Shown: positions 31,201 through 44,479 of the stretch, piece by piece
Layout: each line of letters begins with the position of its first letter
How positions within the stretch are numbered: the first letter of the stretch is position 1
From: Lutjanus erythropterus
Lineage: Eukaryota; Chordata; Actinopteri; Lutjaniformes; Lutjanidae
NCBI GenBank assembly: GCA_020091685.1
Contig: CM034591.1
Location: 13,422,043-13,486,042, forward strand
DNA length: 64,000 nucleotides
Direction: 5' to 3'
Notes under the pieces: model-generated
What the model saw: only the letters and a program-made list of their open reading frames with translations
What the model was told of the DNA's origin: nothing
The model's database searches: none
Position numbers and translations under genes: made by a program

Positions 31201-33346
31201 ATAAAACCAATAATCTGTTGATCACATCAAACAAGATTCAATAGTCTACCAGTGGCATAGTGAATCGAATCATGACCTTAAAATCAAAAGTCAAAATTGA
31301 ATCAAAAGTTTGGAGAGTCGTGACACAGAACTGTAAACGAAACAGCACAGGGAATCAGATATCCCAGGAGTTCACTCCACACGAGGGTTCAAATGAACAA
31401 TTATTTTCATGATTAAAGGATTAATTCTTTAGTCAACAAAATGTCTACAACTGTGAAAAATGCTCATCACAATTTCTCAAAGCCTCAAGTGACGTCGTCA
31501 GATTGCTTTCTCTGTCCAACCAACAGTCAAAAAACGCAAAGACTCTTCATTTTACTGTCAGAAAAGCAGTAAATCCTCACATTTAAGAAACTGGAACCTG
31601 CTTGAAAAATAACTGAAAAAGCTTGATAGATTCTCTGGGCAACTAATTATCTTTCGATCTTCAAATGACTTCTTTTGTCCAACCGACAGTCCAAAACCCA
31701 AAGATGCTTCACTTAATTGCACTGATCCTCACATTTACCTGCAAATATTTGAAATTTATTCAATTATCAAAACAGTTGACTAGTTGATTAATCAATTAAT
31801 CATTGTAACTCAACTTTATGTATGTCTGTCTAAATGCTTGTGTAAGCATTACGGATGTTCCGATGCCTTCGATACAGCCTGAAATGCTGATATCAGTATC
31901 GACAAGCACGCATGTCTACGTACTGATCCGATACCATGTGATGTATTAGCTCCAAGACAGATGGCAAGTAGTTCCAGGTAAAGTTGCGTTCAATTGTGTT
32001 CATTCCTCTGTATGAATTTGTTCATGCTTTGCAAAGGCTTTAACCTGAGTCAGGCCACACAACAGCAATCAGACCACGTCCATACAGGCCGAGGAGTATA
32101 CAGCTGGTAAAAAGCACTGGTATCGTACTGATACTCAGAATCGGTTGATACATAGGGTTCAGGTATTGGGGTCGGTGTCTGAAAGGAAAAAATGGTGTCG
32201 GAACATCTCCAGTGAGCATGCAGACTGTCCAAAACTGGACACATCCTATAAGACGCCTGTCTCAACTCTCGGCTGTGTCTCTGAGAAAGTAATCAAGATG
32301 CAGCCACACAGGAAAAGGAGCCGGCCAGATGATTAGAGCAGCCACATAGGCCCAGAAATGATTACTACTCCTTCTCCCCCTCCAGTAATAACCACTGCCC
32401 CCTAATCGTGTGCTATTTACCTAAGGATCACTTCGGAGGGGCTTGGTTGGACTTGTTGCTTCAGAGATTTGGCAGAGGGAGAGGGCTGTGCCACCCTAAA
32501 CCAAGCTTCCCTCCCTTTCTTCTCTACCTTTGGCGAGAGGAGGAGTGAAACAGGAGAAAGGCTGTTCTCAGCAGTAGTTCTACTATAGTGGAGCACAAAG
32601 GGGGCTGAGCTGCAGGTGTGACCGGGAAACAAAAGGGGCTTTGGGCAAGTCAACACAATAGAGCCCCACCCCCGGTCAGTGAACCTCTATGTTCAGGAGT
32701 TCTGGGGGTTCTGACGGAACAAAGCAAACTGTATAATAAACATCTTGACTCCAAACGCTGCACAAAGGGTCAAACTTTTTACCACTCGGCCAATTTAGTG
32801 CCGAACAACCTGATTTCCGAGCAGCAGTTTAGGTAGACCATCAGGCTGTACGGTTTAATGGCGGTTGTTCCGGGGTTACGGCCGGCTGTAGTGGAGGTTA
32901 ACGGTGATCGTTCTGGTCGCTGAGTTCTGACCCCGCGACCAGTGAGGCGAAATGAGGCACGTCAGCCAGCTGTGCTGTCAAAGGAACCCACGGCTGGTTC
33001 TGCTGTTTGACCTGGCTGGAAAGCGGCGCTCCCTGTCAATATCAAGTTTGTAAGAACTGAGCCGGGATTCACTCCAGATTGTCAGGGAGATGTTCACATC
33101 TGGTTTGGGTCTTTAAACAAATTTGTTTCATCTTTAATTTCTGTAAGGTGACTAAGGCTGGCAAAAGTATCACAGTATTGATACTTTTTCAATATCACAT
33201 GTTTAAAATGATCCAATATCTGGTAATAACAGAATTGAAAGTACTGAAACATTAAAAAAAAAAAAAAAAAGATCCAAATGCTCATTCAAGACCTCAGTTC
33301 TATCTTCATTGTCTTGCCTGAAATCTGTGACTTCTGCACCAGCACT

Positions 33347-33396
<50 letters not shown>

Positions 33397-34721
33397 CAGA
33401 TAGATAATTTTTTATTATTATTTTGTACTATTATATCGAAGCTTGAAATTCTGGTATTGTGACAACCCTGAAGGCGACTTAACTGGTTTGAGGATAGCAC
33501 CAAAATACTTTTAACCATAAACAAACTAAAATTAAATATAAGTGTGCACTTGTGTCCTTTATAAAGATTAATTTGGCACACCAGAATAATGTATAGTGAC
33601 AACTTTCCCATAAGACCTTTGATTGCTTATTTGGTTGCTCATTATCTAAATTTTGATGAGATTTTCTCAAATAACGAGACAGAGGAACAAACTGCTCTAA
33701 CCTGCTCACACTTTCGCGAAACAAACGAACCATTCTGATCATCTGGCTTTCTTCTATCATTGTTCTGCTCCTCTTCTTTCAATCGCTGGTCATTTTTCAA
33801 GTTTTTTTTTTTTTTTTTGCGTGGGGTATTTCTTCCGCTCCTCTTTTTTTGCGCACACAATCCACGCAGAGGCAGCCCGCGGACTCTCTAATGCTTTTGC
33901 ATTGTGCAGGACCGGGCGTAAAGGCATTCAAGTTTTATCCGTGGTAAATCTTTTCAGACCCCTTTAGTCCACATGTAGGACTCATACAAAAGACAACAAA
34001 GACGCGGGGGACAGCGGTGGATTGACAACAGTGATGGGGCTGCGTTTAACTGCCTCCACACAACAGCAGCAGCAGAAGCACCTACCCAATGCATCCACGG
34101 ACGGACGGACGGGGCTGGGCTCTCGCTCTGCTCTGCCTCCAAAAAGATTACGAGCGCAACTCCCAATTTATTATCCGATAATAAAAGAATGACATAATGA
34201 AACTGGGAATACGTGAAATCGATCAAAGGTATGAGAGACTGAGCAGTCAAGTCAAACTGCGCGTCCTGCTCGTCTTTTATTGTTTTAATAGTGCGTTTGT
34301 CAGCATGGACCGTCCAATCGCGCAGGTTACCTTTATTTTAAGTTGATTTTTGAGACAGAAAACACTCAAATCCGTGCTTTAAACCACCTGGCACAACTCT
34401 GAACAATAAATCACAGAAGATTTGTTCTCCTATGAGTGAAAATGTGGCAAAATAAGGACACCTCTGCGCGAAAGCTCTGTTAAAGACCACCAGAAGCTGG
34501 CGTGGCTCTGATTTCACTGTAGGTCACTCATTACCTATTAAAATGGGTAGATTTTTACTTCAAAATCTAAAATCAAAGTGGTTCTCCGGATAGAACATAA
34601 AGCAGTAATGATATGTCCTTAATTAAATCCAATGTCCACCTTAATAATCCAACCCAGATTGTATCCTATAAATAGCAAAAACACACTTTGCCAATAATTC
34701 AAATCCATCGTGGACACCTAC
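25288..34721 (-). other. Large 5'UTR intron of sema6d (predicted)
   Basis: This is the gap between the ATG exon and the nearest candidate first exon. It contains AT-rich interspersed repeats at 25360-25560, 28025-28370, 30690-31085 and 31385-31810, a 'GGATGTTCCGATGCC' type element at about 31853-32235, and a TAGA microsatellite at 33347-33407. Repeat-poor stretches remain at about 26400-27350 and 29440-30000. No coding exon was recognised on either strand. Confidence 0.45.
33347..33407. repeat. TAGA/GATA microsatellite
   Basis: About 15 near-perfect four-base units with one GACA change. It is inside the AT-rich segment 33145-33470, whose ends resemble the TATTGTGACAACCC type of element. Confidence 0.95.
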
Positions 34722-34860
34722 CTTGAGTATCCGAATTCACTCATGAATGGGTCAATCCGACTGAATATCGTATTCCTCAGGTAATCCATTTAAGAGAAAA
34801 CACCCAGCAGCAGCATGTGTTGTGATATTCCTGTTCTTTTCAGCTCCATCCGGACCCCAC
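34722..34860 (-). other. Candidate noncoding first exon of sema6d (donor at 34722)
   Basis: A strong minus-strand donor, CAAG then GTAGGT, follows sequence with several CpGs. It lies about 9.4 kb upstream of the acceptor of the ATG exon (25288). Only the donor end is supported; the 5' end is a guess. No open frame with protein character is present, fitting a 5'UTR exon. Confidence 0.3.
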
Positions 34861-35687
34861 TTTGCTCTCTCTCTCTCTCTTTTTTTTATTATCCAGTTTT
34901 GCGCACAGATTTCAGCTCCGCTCGCCACATACGAGCATTTCGCACTGCTCTCTGCTCTGTGTCTCCGACCGTCCCCGGGCCCCTGTGTGCGCTCTGATGA
35001 CTGATCTTCAAAAAAGCTGTGCTGCTGCCACGACCACACAGCCCCCTCCCTCTCATACAGCCATACACCAGCCCCCTTTCCACTACTATTAACTTTAGAA
35101 AGCAGAGGGAAAAGACATAAACATTAACGACGCGCGATTCTGACTACGACTTCATGTGCAATCCTTGATTTAATGCTGATTTGGAATAAGAAGAGGGCGT
35201 GTGGACTGATAAGAGAGCGTGATACAGCACCAGAATAGCAAAAAAACGGACTAGATTTACGCAAAACTCCTCTCTGCGCTTGTTTATCTTAAAACAAAAC
35301 GCTCAAATAAGTTTGCATTCACCAGTTTAGTGGCTTAATAATGCGACTACCTTATTTTAATAAAGATTTCTGACAGCTTCGGTAGGAGAGTGAACTGCCT
35401 CACAAAGAAAGGAGGTGAGTAAACAGTTTAGATTAGGTTTTATGAGCGCCAGACGGACGCATAAATGCTGCCAGCGGTGAAAAAAGCAATGAATGGACAG
35501 TATATTTGACTGAAGCACATGTAAAAATAGTCCTGAACTATTTCTGTCCTGCAAGCATCAGTTTTGCAGAGCAGCATAGCGACGTGGTCAGAAGAAATAT
35601 TTTGTATCCCAGCACAGACTTCTCCTCTCTGACTTTCACTGCGTAATGCGGCGCAACAAAGTGTATCTCCACGAAGAAAGAACTCAC

Positions 35688-35760
35688 CTCATCTGAATCG
35701 CTTATTTTGTATCCTTTTTGCGTTGCAGTAAAATCCCCCAAAAAATGACTGTGCGCGTCG
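35688..35760 (-). other. Second candidate noncoding exon of sema6d (donor at 35688)
   Basis: The minus-strand sequence GATGAG then GTGAGT is a near-ideal donor. It sits in the same CpG-richer stretch as the donor at 34722, so the two could be alternative or successive 5'UTR exons. The upstream boundary is not visible. Transcript data would decide. Confidence 0.3.
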
Positions 35761-36309
35761 TAGTGAATCAACTTCTCCTCTCTGGCTGGGAGAAAAACAA
35801 ACTAATGCACGGCAAATGGTGTAATTCGACCCGTGCTAAGTCAATCCATCCACAGAGAGAGAAACACAGCCTACCAATAAGCAGCGCTCTTGCTCCAGTC
35901 CCTCCCCCCACCATCCATCTCTCTCCTCAGTTGGTTTGGAGCAGCTCCTCTCTCTGCCTTGCCTTGCCTTGCTCTCTGGCTTCCTTCCTTTCTTTCTTAA
36001 AGCCCAGAGAGAGAGAGAAAGGAAAAAGCGACCCCCCCTCCTTCCCAGTTCTCCTCCTGTGTGACCCCGTATTGCACCCCCCTCCCCTCCTTCTGTTAAA
36101 CCCCATCCCCCATAACTCCAAGTCAGCAAGACAAGAGCGCCGAGTTAAAATCATTTCAGCTGAGTTGTGGCCGCTTAGTAAAACACAGCTTTAGAGATGG
36201 ATTTAAGAGAGAGATGGTTTAAAGACACATCTCAGTGCACTTCAGCAGCATCATGCAGCTGATGTGTCTGAAAGTGCAGAAATTATTAATGACAGAAATG
36301 AGAAAAAGT

Positions 36310-36865
36310 TTAACAATTACTTTAAAACTTTAAAGTAATCTGTCTATTGTTTTCTCAATTGTTTTGTGGTCCAAAAAAATGGTGAAAAATGTTCATCACC
36401 ATTTTCCAAAGCCAAAGAAGACATCATCAAATGTCTTGTTTTGTCCACAATCCAAAGGTTTACTGTCATAACAGAGTACAGAAACCAAGAAATGTCCACA
36501 GCTGAGAAGCTGAAATCAGAGAAATTAGACATGTTTTTAAATTAAAAAAAATGACTCAGATGACTTCAGTGACTATCAAACTTGTTGGTGATTAATCTTA
36601 AGGTCAGAAAGTTAATAAAAACATTTAAAAATGCTCATCATAATTTTCTAAAGTCCAAAGTGTCGTCTTAAGATTGCTTCTTTTTTCCAGCCAAACTATC
36701 CAAAATTCAAAGACTCCATTTACTGTCATAAATGTCAAAGAAAAGCAGCAAATCTTTTCTTTTAAGAAGCTGGAAGCAGCAAATGTTGGACATGTTTGCT
36801 CGAAAAATGACTAAACTACTTGGCAATTAATTTTCTTTCATTCAACTAATAATTGCAGCTCTAAA
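36310..36865. mobile_element. AT-rich interspersed repeat, two copies in tandem
   Basis: Two successive runs of the family seen at 15075 and elsewhere, each with an AATGCTCATCA (or GTTCATCA), then CAAAG(A/T), then CAAATCTT-like series. It is the first element beyond the CpG-richer promoter stretch. Noncoding. Confidence 0.55.
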
Positions 36866-37959
36866 TATCTCCTCAAACCCATACATTTTGCCCATATTCT
36901 AGTACAGTGGTTCTGTTTTTCCAATAATGTAGCCCCTTTAAAACATTTTTTTCAGTTAAATAGCCTACACAAAACTTTTTTGGGTCAAAAAAAAAAAAAA
37001 AAAAAAAATACAATGCAGTGCTGCACCATCAGTTTCAGCTCGCTGAAGAAAATCCCATTAAAACATATTCTTCCTGATAGTTTTCACTTTCCTTTTCACT
37101 TCTTTCTCCATATCTTCAGGTGTATCACTGCAACGTATCAACCACAAATACATTTTCTCGATTTTCATCTGTCATTCAATACCAAAACAGGCTTCCAGCT
37201 CACAGTGAACGTGACTGTTTGTTTGCTGTCTTCTGTGACGTTTCACAGCAGTTGACAGTTTTCAGCAGTTAGTTAGTTGTAATGTTTGGACTGAAAAAAA
37301 GCTTGACATGTGTTGTCTATTTTGTTGAGTTACATATTTACGTCAATGTTTCCAACAATGTTCAAACATAGAGAAATACTTAATTTGTTCAAGGTAACGG
37401 TGTTCTTCCTGCTGGCTGTTTCTAGCTAGTTGCTAGCTCATATAACTTAAAGGAAAACACGGGATACGTCGGATACGTGTGACTAAACATGTCTCGTCTC
37501 ATCCATGAACATGATTTCTGCCTGAATCATGTCTCATATATTTTCATTAGCTGTGGTTGTTGTTTAAACAACTCCCATGATCCCAGATCACTTTAATTTA
37601 CATATTGTGTGTTTAATGCTTGCATTGAAAACAGGAATATTGAATATGAAATGTGGTTTAATCAAGCTTGTATTTACATTTTTATTGAATTTTGTATTGG
37701 ATAATTATTTAGGGAATTACGACTTTTTTAAATTAACATTTAAAAAACATCCCCCTGCAGTACTCCAAAGTACCTCTAGGGGCACTCGTACCTCCATTCG
37801 AAAACACAGTTCTTGCAAACTGTGCTATAATATTATTCTTAATATGGAAACACACAGCACAGATGTTTTTTAGGTAATTAAGGAACATTTGCGTATCACA
37901 CATGTATATACACACAGACCTATTTAATGTACAGAGTAGATCTGCTGTGTTAATTTGTT

Positions 37960-38275
37960 TAGTTGTCAACTATTAATTAATCACCAGCTATTTTGTTAAT
38001 CAATTAACCAGTGTGGGTAATTTGTTCAGAAAGAAGTCTAATATCTCTCACTCCAGCTTCCTGAGTGTAAACATGTTCTGGTTTCTTTACTCCTCTATGA
38101 CGGTAAAATGAATATCTTTGGGTTCTGGACAAAACAAGATATTTCCATAACAGTGATTCATCTTTTTTCCCCCCATTTTCGGACAATTTATAGACCAATC
38201 AGCTAATCAATTAATCAGGAAATGACTGACAGATTAATCAACAATGAAAATAATCTTTAGTTGCAGCCCCACTAT
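37960..38275. mobile_element. AT-rich palindromic interspersed repeat
   Basis: TTAGTTGTCAACTATTAATTAATCA at the left (split here as TTAGTTGTCAACTATTAA) and AATCTTTAGTTGCAGCCC at the right are the two ends of the 'GGGCTGCAACTAA' family. A related copy in the same orientation is at 28025-28370. Confidence 0.6.
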
Positions 38276-38700
38276 ATAGTATTCTCATTTTATCTTATCT
38301 TATTTATTTTATTTTTTAATACATTTTCACCTTGCACAGCTACTTTTTTCCCTTAGTTCTGGATCAACAAAGGTACATCTTATCTTCTCTTAATACTACA
38401 AACATAATTGTGTACCATAAACACGATAAATCTCTAATATCAAGTCCTTATCCTGGTTTTGTTTGATTTAGATCTATACGTAGGCATTAGGCATTCTACA
38501 CGAGTGTGTAAACATCATTGTGAGGACGTGTTCTCGTATGCATGCGAAGTCGAAGTCGTCATTGAACGTGTCAGGTCATCCCAACCAGGTCGGCGAGGCC
38601 CCGACAATGGAGGCCCATTTGCACCCCATTAGAGAAGCAGGTTAACAGATGTGTGAGAATCTCTTCCACATGAAGATCCTCACCCCCTCACATACACTCG

Positions 38701-38701
<1 letters not shown>

Positions 38702-38759
<58 letters not shown>
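38702..38759. repeat. CA microsatellite
   Basis: An almost perfect run of about 28 CA units. Confidence 0.97.
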
Positions 38760-38761
<2 letters not shown>

Positions 38762-39044
38762 CTGACAGCCCCCATTATGAGCTGAGAAAGTGGGATCTGC
38801 ATCTCAATACTTGCACAGGAAACACTAGTTTGCACTGCTGATCTGCCTGATCCCAGTTTGGCACTTCTTGCATGTCTTTGTCCCCGCTTGTCCCTCACTT
38901 GTCCCACCCTCTTCCTCTTTTTATTTGAGTTTCTACTTCTCGATGTGCAGTCTCTTCATTTGACAGAAGCTTTCTTCTCCTCAGGCCCCCTATAGTTCTT
39001 CATTTCTATCTCAGCTGATGGAGTTTAGTCTGTCACTCATGCAG

Positions 39045-39845
39045 ACGTGGCAAAAGTACAAACAATCTTTACTCAAGTAGAAACTCAGATAATTGTGTAA
39101 AAAGAGCAGAAGTACCGATTCAACTTCCTTTAAGTAAAAGTGAAAAAGTACAGGCTCTGAAATGTACTCCAAGTATTAAAGTAAAAAGTAGCCCTCTGAT
39201 GGACATTTTTACCAGCTGTGTCTGTGAACTAACTGAACCTCGCTTTTCCTTTTTTGTTGTTTTTTGTCTTCTTGCATCTTTAATGCCATTTTTGAAATTT
39301 CATTACACCTTATTTCATCTTGTTCCATCTTTTACGTTGTTATTTGTTTTGTTACGTCTTTTTTGATTCTTGTTGACATCATTGTCTTTATCATCTCTTT
39401 GTCTTGGTAAACACTGTATGTTTTGGCTTGTTGCATATTTTGTCTTGTCTTTTACATTGTTTTTGACTTGTTATGTCGTTTTTCATCTTGTTTTGTTGTT
39501 TTCATCATGTTGCATCTGTCATGCTTGATCTGCACTGGTGGATACACCCAGGAATCATCTTTTCTATATATTACTGTTCCACCCATTCAGGTTGAAGTCA
39601 GTCTTGATGTTGTGAAGGTGGCGTGCAATGACACAAAATAAAAATAATCAATATTTCCTCATTAAAAATTAAGTAACGAGCTTGTTTTGAAAATGTAAGG
39701 AGTGAAAAACTACAGATATGTGTTAAGATTTAGGGAATAAAAGTAAAAAGCTGCCAGAAAAAGAAATACTCGAGTAAACTACAGATACTGGAAAAATCTG
39801 CTGAAGTACAGTAACCAAGTATTTGTACTTAGTTACTTACAACCC
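39045..39845. mobile_element. Inverted-repeat element with an internal low-complexity array
   Basis: The left end has AAAAGTACAAACAATCTTTACTCAAGTAG and the right end AAGTATTTGTACTTAGTTAC (shown in part), which are loosely inverted. Inside is a T-rich array of CTTGTTACGTCTTTTTT-like units at about 39240-39530. An opposite-strand relative with a longer array is at 58588-59935. Confidence 0.6.
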
Positions 39846-40436
39846 GCTGATATCCTGCCTCTTCAGCTGACAGAAGCTTTCTATTGCCTCAGGCTCACTT
39901 TAGTTCTCCATTTTTCTCCAGGGTCACTCAGCCGATAGAGTTTAGTCTGTCATTTATGTGACTTTCCTTCCCTTTCTTTTCGCCTCTCATGCTTCAATCC
40001 TGCCACTCAATGATTCTGTCAGTCCTATGTTAGTTCTGTGTGACGTCCCTGTATCCTGTGGGGACTGAATCAGCACGAGCATCTTATTATGGTAGGGAGA
40101 GGGGGAAGACAGATGGATCAATGTGTCGAAGGTTTGCACAGACGCAGGTACTGACTGTCAGGATTGGTGAATACATGTATGGATCTGTGGGTGTCTGGTG
40201 ATTGGTGGGTGTATTGATTGGTCTTTTTTCCTGTGAACTGACAGTTTTATAACGGGTGTAATGGCAATGTGACACCATTTCAGTGGCTTTTAATGGGTTT
40301 TGGTGCACCACTGTTGGCTTTGACAATTCTCAGTCTGCTTGTAGTGTAATTTATTTGCAACTAACATGACTTGTCACCCACTCGAGGATTGTAAAAGGTC
40401 CTCCAAAGTATGGTTTTCTGATGTAATGTTGACTTT

Positions 40437-41242
40437 GGAGTGATAGTTTGGATTATTTGAATAGCAGTATCGATAGTATGTATTGTATTAGCTACAGTAT
40501 GGAGGTCGGCACGCTCCCAGCAGAGAGAGTCACCATCAAGGAAGCTCGACAGGGACAGCAACAAAATGTATTTTAGCAACTTCCAAAAGGTCCACCACAA
40601 AAAAACAATATAGTTTAAGTGTACGCTATATTTAGAATATTTTAACCACTTTATTTTGCCATCGACAGCCTTTTCTGATGGGAAGCCACTGTTATATAAG
40701 CTAAATATTGCTCTCTCCAAATATTGCTCTCTCCAGACTCCATAAGTGAAATGACTAATTTTAACTCACAGAACATGTTAGCTGCATGACTGCTGCTGCT
40801 TCAGTCTGTTAGTTTGTTTGTGTTGCTGTGTGACTTCAGTGTTTTAAAAGGATCGTTCAGATTCACCAAAGTCACACAATAACACAAACAAAGTAAAAAA
40901 ATCGAGGCAGCAGTAGACCAGGAACTACAGTGTTCTGTGTGATAAAATTACTGATTTTGCTTATGGAGTTTGGTTGGCTTGGAGAGAGTGATATTTGGCC
41001 TGTATAACAGTGGTTTAGTATTGGAAAAGGCTGTCTGACTGCAAAGTAAAGTGGTGAATATATTCTAAATATAACCTACTTTTAAAGTGATATACCTGGA
41101 CCTTTTTTATGTGGCTAAAATACCTTTTGTTGCTGACCTTTTCCACAGAAGTACATCGCTCACAGTATATTCTGTAGGTAATATACTGACTAGCAATAAG
41201 TAGCTAATACAACCCCATATCAAATAATCCAAACTGTCCCTT
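40437..41242. mobile_element. Large palindromic transposon copy
   Basis: The left end GATAGTTTGGATTATTTGAA and the right end TCAAATAATCCAAACTGTC are clear inverted repeats. The middle has TATATAAGCTAAATATTGCT and its partners. This is the longest copy of the family also at 21527 and 23120. Confidence 0.75.
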
Positions 41243-41852
41243 CAACCTAAGAAATTATTTTTTTCTTTATTTATTTTATTAGAAACTGTGAACTTGAATA
41301 AATCACATATTAGTAGTCACAAGTAATGGAACAATATATAATTAAATTGAGACCAATGTACAAACATAGCAGTAGTAGAAGTGGAGCAGATGGGCGCATG
41401 ACAAAGGTCCTTAAGACTAAGTGTGTGTTTGGATTGATGTTAAGGATGGACAGATGAATGTATTGATGTTGGGTGATGGAGAGACGGATGGTGGGAAGTG
41501 GAGTGATATGCTTGGAGGGTGGAGGGGTAGACAGAGGACAGAAGGCCTGTGCTACTCCTAAAGCCTGATATGCTCCCCTGGGGACCCAGCAGTGTGTAGG
41601 TCAACCCCGGGGGGTGTGTGAGGGTGGGCCTCGGGGTGCAGAGGAGAATGTGAGGGCTTGGCCTTAGGTGGGGCCTACCAGAGAGTGCACTACCCTCCAC
41701 TCCCTTATTTACTGCCTCAAATGCCACTGCAGATGGCCATGTGTCGAGGATGGGGGGCTGCAGGCTTAAAGGTTGGGGCGGTGGCCAGAAATGGCCTTGG
41801 ATGTTTTGCTATGACATCACCATTTGAGAATATGAAAACCCAACAGAGCAAG

Positions 41853-43138
41853 TTAAAGGACCAGTGTGTAGGATTTAGTAGCATCCAGTAGTGAGCTTGC
41901 AGTTTGAAAACACCCTCCCTTTCCAAACTTGAAGCTACAAGCTCACAGAAAAAGGCAGCAGGAGTAAAAAAAACCAAACTATTCACTGCATTAATTTTTT
42001 ATACATATAGATAAGTAGCACTTAGTCTATTAGTTCAGTGCTAACACATAATGGGAATGCTCATTGACATGCTAACAGATATTAGCATTGCATTTGTGGT
42101 AGTATTATCCTAACCATTTTAATTCACATGCTTAACATAAAATGGCACATGTGCTCATCCAGGTATATATTTCCAGCTAAAGTAACCTCAAAGGGTTAAA
42201 ACTCAAACTCAAAATGAGCATACATTACATTAGCTGTTCCTGCTCATTTAGGTGGCTCCATAAGAAAATAATAAATTAAATAATATGTTAGGCCAAAATT
42301 AATAGAGCCTCTGGCTGTAGGTTGAACTCATTGGTAATTTCGAGTTTGAGTGTTGACCCTTTGAGGTTGCTGTAGCTGGTCTGAGTGTTGAAGTCAGAGT
42401 AATAATGTGGATTGAGTTGACAATCTGAAGTCAGCAGCTACTAGTTTGTTACCACAGAACATAAGGAATATATACCTTACAGTATGAGCACACATGTTGA
42501 TTTATTTTATGCATGTGAAGTTAAATGGATCCACTTGCCAAGATAATATTGTTGCAATAGTGATGCTAATTTCTAAGCGCTTGTTATATATGTACACATA
42601 AAATTGATTCAGCAATTTAAAAACTGATTCAGGAATTGAAAAAAGTGGCAGATTAAGGTGGTTATGGGCCCCTAGGCTACTGTTTGAGTGGGAGTACCAT
42701 GCAAAAAAACAAAAAAAAACAAAAACAGGAGTTTAGTGCCATGTGTAGAAGTGCTCGAGGAATATTATTCTGCCCACACACATTCACTCAGGACGCACTG
42801 GCATGCAAACTCTTATTGAGACAGCCTTTAGCCAATCAGCTGCTTAATTTTTTAAATGTTTTTAATGGACCACTAAGGGTCACTTTATTTCTATGAAGTA
42901 AATTTGAATAATAATAAATAATTTAAAATATTCCGGCCAATCCAGGGCCTTTGTGCACCCTAGGCTGCAGCCCCAGTCTCTGTAGATATAAACCGCTCAT
43001 TCTAAGGTAACAGGAACAGAACAATTCTTATTTTCAGGTGATTATATACTGATGAAAACATAATTATGAATAGTATATTCAACTCCTGACATTTGCTGCC
43101 CACAAATCCTCATAAATCTTACATACTGGACCTTTTAA
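41853..43138. mobile_element. Inverted-repeat transposon with an inner insertion
   Basis: The left end TTAAAGGACCAGTGTGTAGG pairs with the right end TTACATACTGGACCTTTTAA. It is far longer than the relative at about 53555-53908, and its middle (about 41990-42950) is unlike that copy, so a second sequence was probably inserted. Confidence 0.7.
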
Positions 43139-43949
43139 GGAGACACACCTAGAATAATAAAAGGTACAAAATTAAAAAGTTGTCAAGTTGAATTTAAGCA
43201 CGTCAAAGACAGCTCAATTGACTTAGCGTAATGAACAAGCAAAAGAAAGACAAAGACATCTCTGCTGTGAGTGCTCCATGTTTCAGCTCTGATGAGATGA
43301 CATTAGCAGCAGCAGCGCTGTGCTAACAAGCAGAAGAGGTTGTGTGCTCTGTGGCTTGGCAGTGACTGTTCTATCAGATGGCTGCCTCTCAGGGTGGGGG
43401 CAGTCTGGACTGAACCTCCACAGTGACCTCTGATTGATTAAGAGGCCATTTCTGTCACTTGGCTGGCCTGGGGCACCATTTGTCACCTGACTGTGCAGTC
43501 CTGTTGAGAAGCTTCGTGTCCTCCAATCTACATTGAGACCCCTTTCTCCAAATCCCCGAACTCAGCCGTATCCACCGGGGCCACCCATGTCAAAAAATCT
43601 GTTCACTCACTCTGGTGCTAAGCCTTTTGGATTAGAGTAAACACCAAATGGCACGATGTTCAAACATAACAAAATATGCTACACATGAAACAGTTTCTCT
43701 GTAAGTGATACCTTAATGCATTCATCTCAGGTATCTTGTGTTTTAAATTTAAAGGTAAAATATGCAAAAGGAAGGGCGGGGTCTTTGTGAGTACGAGTGC
43801 TGTCACACACGTCTGGTGGGTTGTGGGTGATGATCGAGAGGGATTATTTTTGTATGAGTCTGTGCTTTGTTTTGCTGGAAAAATCTAGAATAGTTTGCCG
43901 TTAAGGTCAAACTGAAATGATTTTTTTTCAAGAAATCAGTAGACAGTCG

Positions 43950-44420
43950 GGATGTAACGATATCAAAAATTGAAGGTATGATAATACCAAGACAAGAAGT
44001 CGACGATACGATATTTATCACGATATTAACAAAGAAAAATGACTACTTGAAAAAATGTAATTTATTAAATAATAAATCTTATGTATACAGCATTTTTTGT
44101 TTGTATAAAGTTTGTTTTTCCTTTTATATTAAAGTGCCTCTGCTTCCCTTCTTTAAACAAATAAATAAATAAATAAAAGTAGCCAGCCATGAGCTAAGCG
44201 TGTGCAAAAAAATTGCCATCAAATGTCTCAGAATGAATGTTTGAATTATGTTTGTACAACTGCAGAACAAAAACAACGCAGCAGCCAGGAGCAGTATTTT
44301 ATACCATACAATAGAAACAATAAAATAAAAATAAAATAATAAACCATGTAATATCACAGTATATATGGTCACAGTTCAACATTTGTTGTTTTTTTTTTTG
44401 TGATATTCGATACATTGTTT
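43950..44420. mobile_element. Possible inverted-repeat element
   Basis: GGGATGTAACGATATC near 43951 resembles the TTAGGGATGTCACGA end type, and a GTGATATTCGATACATTG segment near 44400 may be the other end. Between them is AT-rich noncoding DNA with an AAAT microsatellite near 44158-44176. The pairing is imperfect. Confidence 0.35.
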
Positions 44421-44479
44421 CATTGTCCGTGCGTTAGTTACTTTGTGTTGTGATTAAAATTAAAGCCAGGGCCCAAATT

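Larger units (their letters stand above)
32840..36130. promoter_or_regulatory. CpG-richer stretch, candidate sema6d promoter region
   Basis: CpG dinucleotides cluster at about 32840-33010, 33830-34170, 34900-35050 and more thinly to 36130, against an AT-rich, CpG-poor background. The stretch includes the two candidate donors and several pyrimidine-rich tracts (about 34865-34890 and 35930-36080). A microsatellite and a short repeat-like segment interrupt it near 33150-33470. No TATA box in the right orientation was found. The assignment is inference from composition and position. Confidence 0.35.

Noticed and set aside
34664..34672. TATAAATAG as a TATA box
   Set aside because: It is on the plus strand, opposite to sema6d, and no plus-strand transcript is suggested.
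35718..36194. 158-residue plus-strand open frame
   Set aside because: Low-complexity Ser/Pro/Leu sequence from pyrimidine-rich promoter DNA, with no motif and no splice context.
38702..38759. CA run as a regulatory or CRISPR-like array
   Set aside because: A plain dinucleotide microsatellite with no spacers.
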